Positions 56,134-64,000 of a DNA stretch of 64,000 nt are shown here, one piece after another; the first letter of the stretch is position 1, and each line of letters opens with the position of its first letter. The stretch comes from Mycolicibacterium brisbanense. Its GTDB lineage: Bacteria; Actinomycetota; Actinomycetes; Mycobacteriales; Mycobacteriaceae. The stretch lies in assembly GCF_001570425.1 (NCBI RefSeq), contig NZ_BCSX01000021.1:248001-312000 (forward strand). The letters are read 5' to 3'. Below the pieces are notes generated by a model. That model did no database searches, was not told the origin of the DNA, and worked only from the letters and a program-made list of their open reading frames with translations. The translations under genes were made by a program, and so were the position numbers.

Positions 56134-57056
56134 TCGCGATACGGGACCGGTTGCCTTCGGGGCCTGAACTGGCGCTGATCGGCGTCACCGCCATTTGGGG
56201 CTCAACCTTCCCGATCGTGCATCAGGCGATGAACCACAGCGGACCGTTGTTCTTCGTCGGTCTGCGGTTTGTGATCGCCGGCGTGCTCGGTGCTGCCGTC
56301 TTCTACAAGACCCTTCGAGGTGTCAGCGTCGCCGAGGTCGTTGCCGGGGTGGCGATCGGTGCGGCCATCGCGTGCGGATACGGACTGCAAACGTACGGCC
56401 TGCAGTCCATCAGCTCGAGCGTTTCCGCGTTCATCACCGCGCTCTATGTGCCGCTGGTACCTCTGTTGCAGTGGGCGGTGATGCGCCGCCGCCCCGATCG
56501 CGCGGCGCTGGTCGGGGTTTTGCTCGCCTTTGTCGGCCTGGTGTTGTTGGCCGGCCCCAGCGCCACGGGCCTCAGCCTCGGGCGCGGCGAGTTGGCGACG
56601 CTCATGGGCGCGGTCGCCATGGCTGCCGAGATCCTCCTGATCGGCGGCTTTGCCGGCAAGGTGGACCTCGGCAGGGTCACCGTCATTCAGCTGCTGGCCG
56701 CCGGGGCGTTCGCCTTCCTCGCCATGCCCGTGACGGGCGAGACCATTCCGGCGTTTTCCTGGTGGTGGTTCGGAGCCGCCGTGGGGATGGGTGTCTCCAG
56801 TTGTTTGATTCAGGCGACCATGAACTGGGCCCAGCGTTCGGTTTCGCCGACGCGCGCGACCATCATCTACGCCGGCGAACCCGTCTGGGGCGGCATCTTC
56901 GGTCGCGTCGCGGGAGACCGACTGCCCGGGCTGGCGATCGTCGGCGCCGTCTTCATCGTCGCGGGTGTCATCGTCAGCGAACTCAAGCCACGGTCACGCC
57001 GCGACGAAGCCGTCCGCACCGAGGAAATCGCCTGCGCCACAGCCGGTCAGGCCTGA
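56124..57056 (+). CDS. EamA-family (DMT) transporter
   Basis: This 310-aa protein has ten predicted membrane helices in two EamA repeats. The first contains GVTAIWGSTFPIVHQ, the second the YAGEPVWGGIFG stretch. DMT members export amino acids, amines or drugs. ATG 56124 is 7 nt after TACAGT, a leaderless start, and lies within operator site 2, so the XRE-cupin protein probably represses it. Confidence 0.88.
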   Translation: MLHIAIRDRLPSGPELALIGVTAIWGSTFPIVHQAMNHSGPLFFVGLRFVIAGVLGAAVFYKTLRGVSVAEVVAGVAIGAAIACGYGLQTYGLQSISSSVSAFITALYVPLVPLLQWAVMRRRPDRAALVGVLLAFVGLVLLAGPSATGLSLGRGELATLMGAVAMAAEILLIGGFAGKVDLGRVTVIQLLAAGAFAFLAMPVTGETIPAFSWWWFGAAVGMGVSSCLIQATMNWAQRSVSPTRATIIYAGEPVWGGIFGRVAGDRLPGLAIVGAVFIVAGVIVSELKPRSRRDEAVRTEEIACATAGQA

Positions 57057-57130
57057 TCCAAGAGAAGATCACCGGGTTTGATATCCGTACCGGCCTCGAC
57101 GCCGTCGCGTCGGCAGGTAAGGATTGGCCC

Positions 57131-58204
57131 ATGACCACGATCGACGCGACCGCACCGGTGCTCGTCACGGGCGCCAGCGGATACATCGGCAGCTGGATCG
57201 TCCGCCGCCTCCTCGAGGGAGGACACACCGTGCACGGCACGGTCCGCAACCCGGACAAGGACACCGGACTGGAACATCTGCACAAGCTCTCCGCCGATCA
57301 CCCGGGCCGGCTCCGGCTTTTCAAGGCAGACCTGCTCGACCCCGGCAGCTTCGACGACGCCATGGCCGGATGCCAGCTCGTCATGCACACCGCGTCGCCG
57401 TTCATCCTGTCCGGATTCACCGATGCGCAGGAGGCACTGGTGCGTCCGGCGCTGGAAGGCACCCGCAACGTGCTGGACTCGGTCAACCGCACCGAAAGCG
57501 TCAAGCGGGTGGTGCTGACCAGCAGCGTGGTCGCGATCTACGGCGATGCCCGCGAATCACGGGATGTCCCCGGTGGCGTCTTCACCGACGAGCACTGGAA
57601 CACCACCAGTAGCGTTGACCACCAACCGTATTCGTATTCCAAGACTGTGGCCGAGCAGGAGGCCTGGCGGTATCAGAAGGCGCAGGACCGGTGGGACCTG
57701 GTCACCATCCATCCGGGCCTGGTGCTCGGACCTTCGCTGACCAGTGCCAGTGATTCGGCCAGCCTGAGCACCATGAAGCAGTTCATCGACGGCACCCTGC
57801 TGACCGGGGCTCCCGCGCTGACCATGGGCGTGGTGGACGTCCGCGATGTCGCCGACGCACACGTGCTCGCAGGCTTCACCCCAGAGGCCCACGGCCGCTA
57901 CATCGTCAATGCCGACTCCCTCACCTTGCTGCAGATCGGCAAGATTCTGCGCCGCGGGTACGGCCCGTTGTATCCGTTCCCCAGGACCACGGCGCCCAAG
58001 GCCGTCGTGAAACTCATCGCTCCCCTTGCCGGGCTGACGCGAAAGTACGTCGAAACCAACGTCGGTTACCCGTTGGCCTTCGACAACAGCCGCAGCAGAG
58101 ACGAACTCGGGCTGACGTATCGGCCCGCGGAGGTGACCGTCACCGACCATTTCCAGCAGATGCTCGATGACGGCATCGCTCCGCGCCGCCCTGGCGGGCG
58201 ATGA
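57131..58204 (+). CDS. Dihydroflavonol-4-reductase-like extended SDR
   Basis: This 357-aa extended SDR has NADP loop TGASGYIG (about residues 13-20), HTASPFILSG and the YSYSK catalytic motif. It belongs to the DFR/cinnamoyl-CoA-reductase-like group that reduces aldehydes or ketones. AAGGA lies 7 nt before the ATG. No operon partner; substrate unknown. Confidence 0.86.
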   Translation: MTTIDATAPVLVTGASGYIGSWIVRRLLEGGHTVHGTVRNPDKDTGLEHLHKLSADHPGRLRLFKADLLDPGSFDDAMAGCQLVMHTASPFILSGFTDAQEALVRPALEGTRNVLDSVNRTESVKRVVLTSSVVAIYGDARESRDVPGGVFTDEHWNTTSSVDHQPYSYSKTVAEQEAWRYQKAQDRWDLVTIHPGLVLGPSLTSASDSASLSTMKQFIDGTLLTGAPALTMGVVDVRDVADAHVLAGFTPEAHGRYIVNADSLTLLQIGKILRRGYGPLYPFPRTTAPKAVVKLIAPLAGLTRKYVETNVGYPLAFDNSRSRDELGLTYRPAEVTVTDHFQQMLDDGIAPRRPGGR

Positions 58205-58225
58205 TCGGCGGCGCCGAACTACGGG

Positions 58226-58975
58226 TCAGCAGAAGGGAATTGAAGCGATCATCGCTCCGTCACGGGTGACCAGGCTGTCCTTTGCCAGCTTCGCACCGAA
58301 GTACGTCGCCTGGCGATCGACCACCACTCGCTGATCGTCGTGGTGCAGTGCCAGCACCTCCCGCGCCAGCCGCGCGAACGAGATCTTTTCGGGCCCACCG
58401 ATGTTGACCACGCGGTTGCGCGGTGGCGATATCGCGACCTCGGCCAAGAAGGCCGCCACCTCGTCGGCCGCGATCGGCTGGATCAGCGCGTCCGGCACCC
58501 GGACGTCATGCTCGTCCTCCTCGTCCGCATCGGTCTCGACAACCAGCGAATCGACGATCGCGTCCGCGAACTCACGGAACTGGGTCGCTCGCACGATGGT
58601 GTACGGCAACCCTGACGACGCGATGATCTGCTCCTGGGCGGCCTTGGCCCGCATGTATCCACTGTCCGGTAGCTCGTCGACACCGACTATCGACAATGCG
58701 ACGTAATGGCCCACCCCGGCCGCCCGCGCCGCGGCCACCAGATTGGTGGTCGACCTGACGAAGAATTCCGACACTTCCTCGTCGTCGAAGGACGGGGAGT
58801 TGGTGACATCGACGAGAGTGTCAGCACCCGCGAGCGCCTTGGGGACACCCAGGCCACTGAGCACGTCGACGCCCGTACGCCGGGACGCCGCGACCACGTC
58901 CTCGCCCTCTCGGGTCAACAGCTCGACGAGCAGACTCCCGATGAGGCCACTGGCCCCCATAACTGTGACCTTCAC
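58226..58975 (-). CDS. NmrA/SDR-like NAD(P)-binding protein
   Basis: This 249-aa protein has VMGASGLIGSLLVELL near the start and SGLPYTIVRATQF further on, the pattern of atypical SDRs of the NmrA group; the catalytic Tyr-Lys pair is not clear. An acidic loop ETDADEEDEHD lies near 150. Such proteins may be redox sensors or quinone reductases. GTG 58975 has AAAGG 10 nt ahead. Confidence 0.8.
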   Translation of the reverse strand: MKVTVMGASGLIGSLLVELLTREGEDVVAASRRTGVDVLSGLGVPKALAGADTLVDVTNSPSFDDEEVSEFFVRSTTNLVAAARAAGVGHYVALSIVGVDELPDSGYMRAKAAQEQIIASSGLPYTIVRATQFREFADAIVDSLVVETDADEEDEHDVRVPDALIQPIAADEVAAFLAEVAISPPRNRVVNIGGPEKISFARLAREVLALHHDDQRVVVDRQATYFGAKLAKDSLVTRDGAMIASIPFC

Positions 58976-59406
58976 TCTGCGAACACCTTTCGTCGTGGCC
59001 CCGACTTGGGAGTCGGAGACCCAGACTACGTCGCGCAGTGCGCCGCGGTTGCGAAAACCGGATTCGGAAATCCGCCACCGCGCGCGGCACGGCGTCGGCC
59101 GGTCCGGCCACAGAGCCCGGCTCCTCGTTGTGTCCGCCACCCCAGAGTGGTATTGCTAAGTGATGCGGTGCCCGACGTGCGGGGCTCCGATCATCATCGC
59201 CGCCGCTGCTCTTGATGCGCTCGGCAGAAGCGAACGCGGCTCCTGCCCATGGTCGATCCATGCCGACGGCGCCGGACCACACCAAGCTCCGATCATTGCG
59301 CATTCAAATGCCAAGGGCACCAGTGTAAAAGAGCCATCGTCACCCTAACCGCCGAATTAGCGGCGCTCTGGTCAACCAGACCGCGCGTGGCCGAGGAGGA
59401 CAACCC
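58976..59406. other. Intergenic region before the FHA gene
   Basis: No supported gene. It contains a 62-aa plus frame (59160-59348) with a single CPTCG but no second zinc knuckle or ribosome site. Confidence 0.4.
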
Positions 59407-59838
59407 GTGAGCACAGCAGAGAACCACCCGACATCGGAATACCAGATCGAGGACACTGCCGGATTGCTCGCCCCGTTCGACGGGACCGTCGGGGTCGCGG
59501 CAGCCGCCCTCGAACACCTCGACACGCTGCCACCGGGCGCCGCCATGCTGGTCGTCAAGCGCGGCCCCACGATCGGACTCCGGTTCGTCCTGCAGCAGCC
59601 CGTCACCACTGCGGGCCGTCATCCCCGCAGCGACATCTATCTCGATGACATCACCGTCAGCCGACTACACGCCGAATTCCACTGCGACGATGGGGAGTAC
59701 CGCATCATAGACACCAACAGTCTCAATGGCACCTACCTCAACCGCCAACCGGTGGACTCCGCAAAGCTAGCCAATGGCGACGAAATTCAGATTGGAAATT
59801 TTCGCCTGCTGTTCTTCTCCAGCGCCGCCACCAGCTGA
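59407..59838 (+). CDS. FHA-domain protein, GarA paralogue
   Basis: This 143-aa protein has an FHA domain (about 48-138) with AGRHPRSDIYLDDITVSRLHAEF, DTNSLNGTYLN, PVDSAKLANGDEIQIGNFRL and LPPGAAMLVVKRGP upstream. It closely follows GarA, the FHA regulator of glutamate/2-oxoglutarate metabolism. GarA carries an N-terminal ETTS motif phosphorylated by PknG/PknB, which then binds its own FHA. That motif is absent here, so self-inhibition by it is not possible as in GarA. The FHA Arg, Ser and Asn (GRHP, SRLH, LNGT) are kept. GAGGAGGAC precedes the GTG. Confidence 0.88.
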   Translation: MSTAENHPTSEYQIEDTAGLLAPFDGTVGVAAAALEHLDTLPPGAAMLVVKRGPTIGLRFVLQQPVTTAGRHPRSDIYLDDITVSRLHAEFHCDDGEYRIIDTNSLNGTYLNRQPVDSAKLANGDEIQIGNFRLLFFSSAATS

Positions 59839-59860
59839 CGAAGCGGGAGAAGAGCACTGA

Positions 59861-60340
59861 CTACTGGCCGCTCCAGACCATGCGGTCCTGTGCGCCATCG
59901 TTGTAGGCCACGACGGTCGGGGCGGGCCCGGTGACGTCGAAGTAGATATGCCCGGTGGTGCGCTGGCCCTGACTCATCGGCGACACGTCAAGATCAGGTG
60001 CCAGCGCCTGGTCCAGCACCCGATAGTTTTGGCCGTCTGCGGTGCGGGCGTTGAATGCCCGCATCGCCGGGATGACCTGCCCCCGCACGGCGGACACTGT
60101 GGTTGTGGCGGACCACAGCCGGCCCGCCAGTGGGACACCGCCGGTTCCCGGCACGTTCAACGTCGTGCTGTCGGTTGGCTGCAGATCGGTGACGCTGTAG
60201 GCAGCCACTGACCCGTCCGGGCCGACCACCTGCTGCTCACTACCGATGGGACTGGCCGAGGAGGTTGCCTGCGCGCCCATCAACAGCGCCGTTGCTGCGG
60301 CTGCGCTTGCCGTAGCGGCAGCGGCTTTCAAACCAGCCAT
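59861..60340 (-). CDS. MPT63-like secreted protein (DUF1942)
   Basis: This 159-aa protein has a Sec signal (cleavage near SSA, about 29) and the DUF1942 Ig-like beta sandwich of MPT63: VPLAGRLWSATTTVSAVRG, AFNARTADGQNYRVL, GHIYFDVTGPAPTVVAYNDG. The family is mycobacterial and secreted, of unknown function. GGAGGAG before the ATG. Alone with its own promoter or behind the oxidoreductase. Confidence 0.9.
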   Translation of the reverse strand: MAGLKAAAATASAAAATALLMGAQATSSASPIGSEQQVVGPDGSVAAYSVTDLQPTDSTTLNVPGTGGVPLAGRLWSATTTVSAVRGQVIPAMRAFNARTADGQNYRVLDQALAPDLDVSPMSQGQRTTGHIYFDVTGPAPTVVAYNDGAQDRMVWSGQ

Positions 60341-60425
60341 GGCCTTCTCCTCCCTCGTCGCACAAACGCCGTCATCTCACGTGTTTGCCGGTTTGGCGAG
60401 GTTTAAACACGCCGTACCGGCGCGC

Positions 60426-61377
60426 CTAGACCAGCTGCGGCAGGACGTCGCGCTGCCAGGCGGTGAAGAAGCCGTCCATGTCAGGGCCGATCTGCTGCAC
60501 GTACACCTCGTCGGCGCCGGCGTCCAGGTAGCGCCGGACCTGCGCCGCGTGCTCGTCGGGATTGTTGTTACAAGCCATGGACTGCGCGACCTTTTCGGCG
60601 GGTACGAGGGTCATCGCGTCGGCGAAATCCTGTGGGGTCGGGAGGGTTTGGGCTAAACGCCCGGGCAGCTGCTCGTTCGCCCACAGCCGGTGGGCGGCTT
60701 TGAGGGCGGTGTCGGCGTCGCGGTCCCAGCTGACTTTCGTGCCGGCTTGCACGGTCTTGGATCCTCCCCCGCTGTCGCGGAAGGTCTTGATCAATTCGCT
60801 GTCGGGCATCGCGGTGCAGTAACCGTCGCCGATCCGCCCGGCCAGCGCGGCCGACTGTGGCCCGAAGCCTGAGACATAGATGGGCACCGGCTGGTCGGGA
60901 CATGTGTAGATCCGGGCCTCCTGAACCTCGTAGTGCGGGCCGTGATGGCTGACCTCGTGGCCCTTGTGCAGCAGCCGGATCACGTCGACCGCCTCCTCGA
61001 GCATGTCCTGGCGCACCCCCACGGACGGCCACCGGTCACCGAGTACGTGCTCGTTGAGCGCTTCCCCGCTGCCGACGCCCAACACGAACCGTCCGTCGAG
61101 CTGGACGGCCGGTCGCGGCGGCCTGGGCGATGATCGCCGGATGTATCCGGATGGTCGGGCAGGTCACAGCGGTCGACACCGGCAGCGAAGTCACCTGGGA
61201 AAGCGCGCCGATCACACCCCAGACGAAAGGACTCTGGCCCTGTTCGTCGTTCCAGGGATGAAAATGGTCCGAGATCCACAACGCCTCGAAACCGGCCGCC
61301 TCTGCGCGTTTGGCTTGATCGATCAGCTGCGCGGGACCGAACTGTTCACTTGATAAGAAGTATCCGATTTTTGCCAT
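60426..61377 (-). pseudogene. F420-dependent luciferase-like oxidoreductase with a one-base frameshift
   Basis: Two frames together give a complete G6PDH/LLM-type F420 oxidoreductase: AKIGYFLSSEQFGP at the start, SDHFHPWNDEQGQSPF, then FVLGVGSGEALNEHVLGDRWPS and IYVSGFGPQSAALAGRIGDGY. The frame breaks near 61107-61112, where one extra base in the GGCCGG run shifts reading after HPAIIAQAAAT. Removing it restores the family sequence AVQLDGRFVLGVGSG. Either a recent inactivating mutation or an assembly error; everything else is intact. Confidence 0.8.
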
Positions 61378-61459
61378 GCCCTGGGACTACCCACCCGTCG
61401 GCCACGCTGCACATGGTTTTCGGACGTATCCAGCAGCGGTGTCGCGAAGATCCTGGCAC

Positions 61460-62560
61460 TCATTCGAATGTTGTTGTTGCTGCTTCCAATTCGGCGATGA
61501 CGTCGTCGACCTGTTCGCGACGGCGCCACACCCGGCGTTGCCGCATCGCACCATTGCCCGCCTGGGCGATACGCGCCAACTCGTCGCGGGCCATCTCGTA
61601 GTCACCCAACTCTTCGAGGGCCGGCCGCACATGTTCGATGAGCCCGGCCGCCAGCAGCCGCGTCGACGCCAGCGCATGCCCGGCCATCAGATCGATCGCC
61701 TGGCCGTCGAGCCCATCATGTGCCGCCCTCCAGTGGGCGGCGCGCAGAGCCCAGTCTGTGGGCCGCGGTGGTGGATCCCCGGCCTCCCGGGCTTGCAGCG
61801 CCGTCATCACACAGGCACGGATGAGCGTGGCCAGCAATACGGTCTCGGCCACGGTGGCAGGCACATCGGCCACCCGCACCTCGACCGTCGGAAAGCGGGC
61901 CGACGGACGCACGTCCCAATAGACCATGCCGTAGTCGAGCGCGGCACCAGACTCGAGGAGGGCATGAACCGTGGCGTCGTACTGCTCGACCGACTCGAAG
62001 TATGGCGGCGGCCCGGAGCTCGGCCAATGCGCCCACAACATGCTGCGGAAGCTCGCGTAGCCGGTGTCGGTATTGCGGTAGATCGCCGAGTTCGCGGTGA
62101 GGGCCAGCATAAGATGCAGGACGGGCCGGATCCGGTTGCTGACGTCGATGGCGGCCGCGCGGTTGGGGACCGCGACGTGCACATGGCACCCGCAGATGCC
62201 CTGCTCATGGGCGATGATGCCGAACCGGTCGGCAATCCGGTGGTAGCGCGGTGTGCTGGTGACCGGGAACGCGTGTGGCACGGTCGGTGGCAGCGCGACG
62301 GCCAACAGCCGCGTGTCATTGGCCTCCGCCGCCTCGGAGGCGACGCGACGCAGCCGGCTGAGCTCGGCGCGTAGCTCAGTGCTGCTGTCGACCACATCAG
62401 TCGTGGTCTCAACCTGACAGCTGGTGAGTTCGAGCTGCAACTCGACACCATGTTTGGCCGCATATTCAGCCACAGCTCTATTGCGGGCGGCGGGGTAGCC
62501 GTGTCGCCGATCCACGAGGAGAAACTCCTCCTCCACGCCGACGGTGGGATGACTGCTCAT
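61460..62560 (-). CDS. YbdK-type carboxylate-amine ligase (GCS2 family)
   Basis: This 366-aa protein has GVEEEFLLVD near the start, ICGCHVHVAVPN at about 145, and a YWDVRPSARFPTVEVRVADVP stretch, the marks of the glutamate-cysteine-ligase-2 group. It joins an amino acid to an amine or thiol with ATP; mycobacteria lack glutathione, so its product is unknown. ATG 62560 gives the normal family start, MSSHPTVGVEEEF. Confidence 0.87.
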   Translation of the reverse strand: MSSHPTVGVEEEFLLVDRRHGYPAARNRAVAEYAAKHGVELQLELTSCQVETTTDVVDSSTELRAELSRLRRVASEAAEANDTRLLAVALPPTVPHAFPVTSTPRYHRIADRFGIIAHEQGICGCHVHVAVPNRAAAIDVSNRIRPVLHLMLALTANSAIYRNTDTGYASFRSMLWAHWPSSGPPPYFESVEQYDATVHALLESGAALDYGMVYWDVRPSARFPTVEVRVADVPATVAETVLLATLIRACVMTALQAREAGDPPPRPTDWALRAAHWRAAHDGLDGQAIDLMAGHALASTRLLAAGLIEHVRPALEELGDYEMARDELARIAQAGNGAMRQRRVWRRREQVDDVIAELEAATTTFE

Positions 62561-62690
62561 GGCTGGGGATTGCCCGGCGCGCGCCACACCAAACGTTGCG
62601 CTTCGAACTGCCTATCCCGTGTTGCGCAAGGGTTTCCGACACCGGCTCGGGTCTGTGCTCAGCCAGCCGGCGGGTACGGTCCTGGGTCTC

Positions 62691-62957
62691 CTACGAGCCC
62701 TGGCGCAGCTCCGCCTCGGCGCGGTGCCAGTTCTCCTCGTCAGTCCCACGCCGTTCCGAGAGCGAGATGTGATAGGCGCGCTCGGCAATCATCTCGTGGG
62801 TGAAGCTTGGCAATTTGGCGCTCGTCGTCGCCCTGCCGACAGTCGACTTCCTTGGCCTCGCGGGCTTATTGTCTTGCGCCGCAGCCCTCTTCGAAGCTGT
62901 CCGGCGGGTCGTCGGCTTCGCTGTTCCCGCATCCGTCGAAGTCTCTTTTGCTGCCAT
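62691..62957 (-). CDS. DUF2934-domain small protein
   Basis: This 88-aa protein has a Lys/Arg/Ala/Thr-rich N-terminal half resembling a DNA-binding tail and a C-terminal DUF2934 helix pair (IAERAYHISLSERRGTDEENWHRAEAELR). ATG 62957 is chosen because AAGGAG lies 7 nt upstream, rather than the ATG at 62975, which overlaps that site. DUF2934 function is unknown. Confidence 0.8.
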   Translation of the reverse strand: MAAKETSTDAGTAKPTTRRTASKRAAAQDNKPARPRKSTVGRATTSAKLPSFTHEMIAERAYHISLSERRGTDEENWHRAEAELRQGS

Positions 62958-63257
62958 CGCGGCACTCCTTTTCATGTGCGATCAAGTTTGTGTGCACTCA
63001 AGCCAAGGCGTCGATTCGCTCTCGGGCCGCTATCATTGTTCCCCCGCCAGCCGCCGTTCACCGGTCACTGCGCATGCGTGTCGCGGCGGCCGATTCTCTC
63101 GGTCGATCGAAGCGAGCATCGTCCGGCCAGGCTGTCTGATGCCCGTTCAAGGCCAGCGAGGCATCGTCGGGCGGATGTCGTCAAAGCGAAACTGACCGCG
63201 TCACAACGGTTTTCCCGCTGGATTCACGTATGCCGGCGCGCAGCGGCTGCGCCGATA
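62958..63257. other. Short intergenic region, nothing seen
   Basis: No frame with coding bias, and no clear hairpin, between the DUF2934 gene and the DedA gene. Confidence 0.35.
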
Positions 63258-63914
63258 TCAGTCGTGCCGACGCAGGGTTTCCCAGTCATGTTCGTTTTCG
63301 AGCTCGGCGATGAGGTTGCGGGTGCGCTCCTTGAGCAACAGGGTCAACCCGATGCCGACGATGATCGCGACGACCAGTGCCACCCAGGAGAATCGGGCCA
63401 GCCATTTCTCGGCGGCCAGGCCGAGATAGTAGACCACCGCGGTGGTACCGCCGGCCCAGCAGATGGCGCCGGATGCATTGGCGGCGAGAAAGTGGCCGTA
63501 GCGCATGCGCAGCGCACCGGCCAACGGGCCGGCCAGAATTCGCAGTAGCGCGATGAACCGCCCGAAGAACACCGCCCATACGCCCCAGCGGCCCAGCAAG
63601 CGTTTCGCCAGCGCGACGTGGCCCGGTCCGAAATGCTTCGGGAAGCGCTTGCCGAGCCGCTCGAACAGGCTCATGCCGTAGCGTCGGCCGATCGAGTACC
63701 CGATGGAGTCGCCAACGATGGCTCCGACCGTGGCGGCCGTCCCAACCCACACCGGGCTGATGTCGAGATTGTGCCGGGAAGCCAGCAGCGCCGCGCTCAC
63801 CAATGCGATTTCGCCCGGCAACGGGATGCCCAGGCTCTCCAGGCCGATGACCAGGCCGATGACGAGGTACACCGCCAGCGGTGGGATGGATTCCAGTATC
63901 GAGTCGACCGTCAC
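63258..63914 (-). CDS. DedA-family (SNARE-associated) membrane protein
   Basis: This 218-aa protein has the DedA layout. IGLESLGIPLPGEIALVSAA is the first helix hairpin, then VGAIVGDSIGYSIGRRYG, and FGRFIALLRILAGPLAGALRMRYGHF is the second conserved segment with its two arginines. DedA proteins flip or translocate polar lipids, including undecaprenyl phosphate. The start is set at GTG 63914, just ahead of the first helix; a frame reaching 63983 adds an unlikely N-terminal 23 residues. Basic C-terminal tail. Confidence 0.88.
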   Translation of the reverse strand: MTVDSILESIPPLAVYLVIGLVIGLESLGIPLPGEIALVSAALLASRHNLDISPVWVGTAATVGAIVGDSIGYSIGRRYGMSLFERLGKRFPKHFGPGHVALAKRLLGRWGVWAVFFGRFIALLRILAGPLAGALRMRYGHFLAANASGAICWAGGTTAVVYYLGLAAEKWLARFSWVALVVAIIVGIGLTLLLKERTRNLIAELENEHDWETLRRHD

Positions 63915-64000
63915 GTTGCCAAGGATGCCGTATGGACCGCGGCGACGGCAGGCGTCCGGCGTGATATCCCACTCGCCCGCCAAGGCGTTGCCAGTACGAC

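Noticed and set aside
59160..59348. Small frame with CPTCG that could be a zinc-ribbon protein
   Set aside because: Only one CxxC and no second knuckle, no ribosome site and no -10 box at leaderless distance.
1..64000. Mobile elements, CRISPR arrays, tRNA or rRNA genes
   Set aside because: No transposase or integrase, no regular spaced repeats, and no cloverleaf with T-loop GGTTCGA context was found on reading both strands.

Overview
The window comes from a high-GC, GPL-producing, rapidly growing mycobacterium (Mycolicibacterium, M. smegmatis/M. fortuitum-like). Supporting evidence is an mbtH-mps1 NRPS start, an mmpS4-mmpL4a-mmpL4b set, an NmtR/CtpJ pair, MPT63-like and GarA-like proteins, and many leaderless start codons preceded by TANNNT -10 boxes. 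The species cannot be fixed from the sequence alone. No tRNA, rRNA, CRISPR array, insertion sequence or integrase was seen.

1-24 kb is a glycopeptidolipid (GPL) locus. mps1 runs off the left edge behind mbtH. Then come two paralogous glycosyltransferases, five SAM methyltransferases of four kinds, an acyltransferase-3 acetyltransferase, a nucleotide-sugar epimerase/dehydratase, a GAP/SfLAP membrane protein, a sulfotransferase-like protein, rmlA, a small hemophore-like secreted protein and the MmpS4/MmpL4a/MmpL4b exporter. Together they would make a lipopeptide core, attach and decorate 6-deoxyhexoses, and move the lipid to the surface. A TylCIII-type C-methyltransferase and a sulfotransferase are additions I do not associate with the basic GPL set.

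24-33.5 kb holds a small membrane protein, a second mmpS-mmpL pair with its own palindrome, divergent nmtR/ctpJ (Ni/Co homeostasis), and a ChrB-like regulator-PAP2-MFS operon. 33.5-39.9 kb holds a PucR regulator divergent from a tightly overlapping operon: APC permease, two SDRs, an agmatinase-family ureohydrolase and a polysaccharide-deacetylase-family protein. This looks like a catabolic unit for a guanidino or ureido compound.

40-47 kb holds cell-envelope and redox genes: a Pro-rich exported protein, an L,D-transpeptidase, a GDSL lipoprotein, an NDH-2-like oxidoreductase, a double-hotdog hydratase and a Tat-exported DUF1906 protein. 47.4-53.0 kb holds the most unusual unit, four coupled genes of unknown function. 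They encode an 825-aa protein with an acidic then strongly cationic amphipathic layout, a HEAGH putative zinc metallopeptidase, an IPT/TIG-like beta protein and a 412-aa helical protein. A palindrome lies over the predicted promoter.

53-64 kb holds ordinary accessory genes: a methyltransferase, a beta-lactamase-fold lipoprotein, an XRE-cupin regulator divergent from an EamA transporter with two identical-arm operators, SDRs, a GarA paralogue without the usual N-terminal phospho-motif, an MPT63-like protein, a frameshifted F420-type oxidoreductase, a YbdK-type ligase, a DUF2934 protein and a DedA protein.
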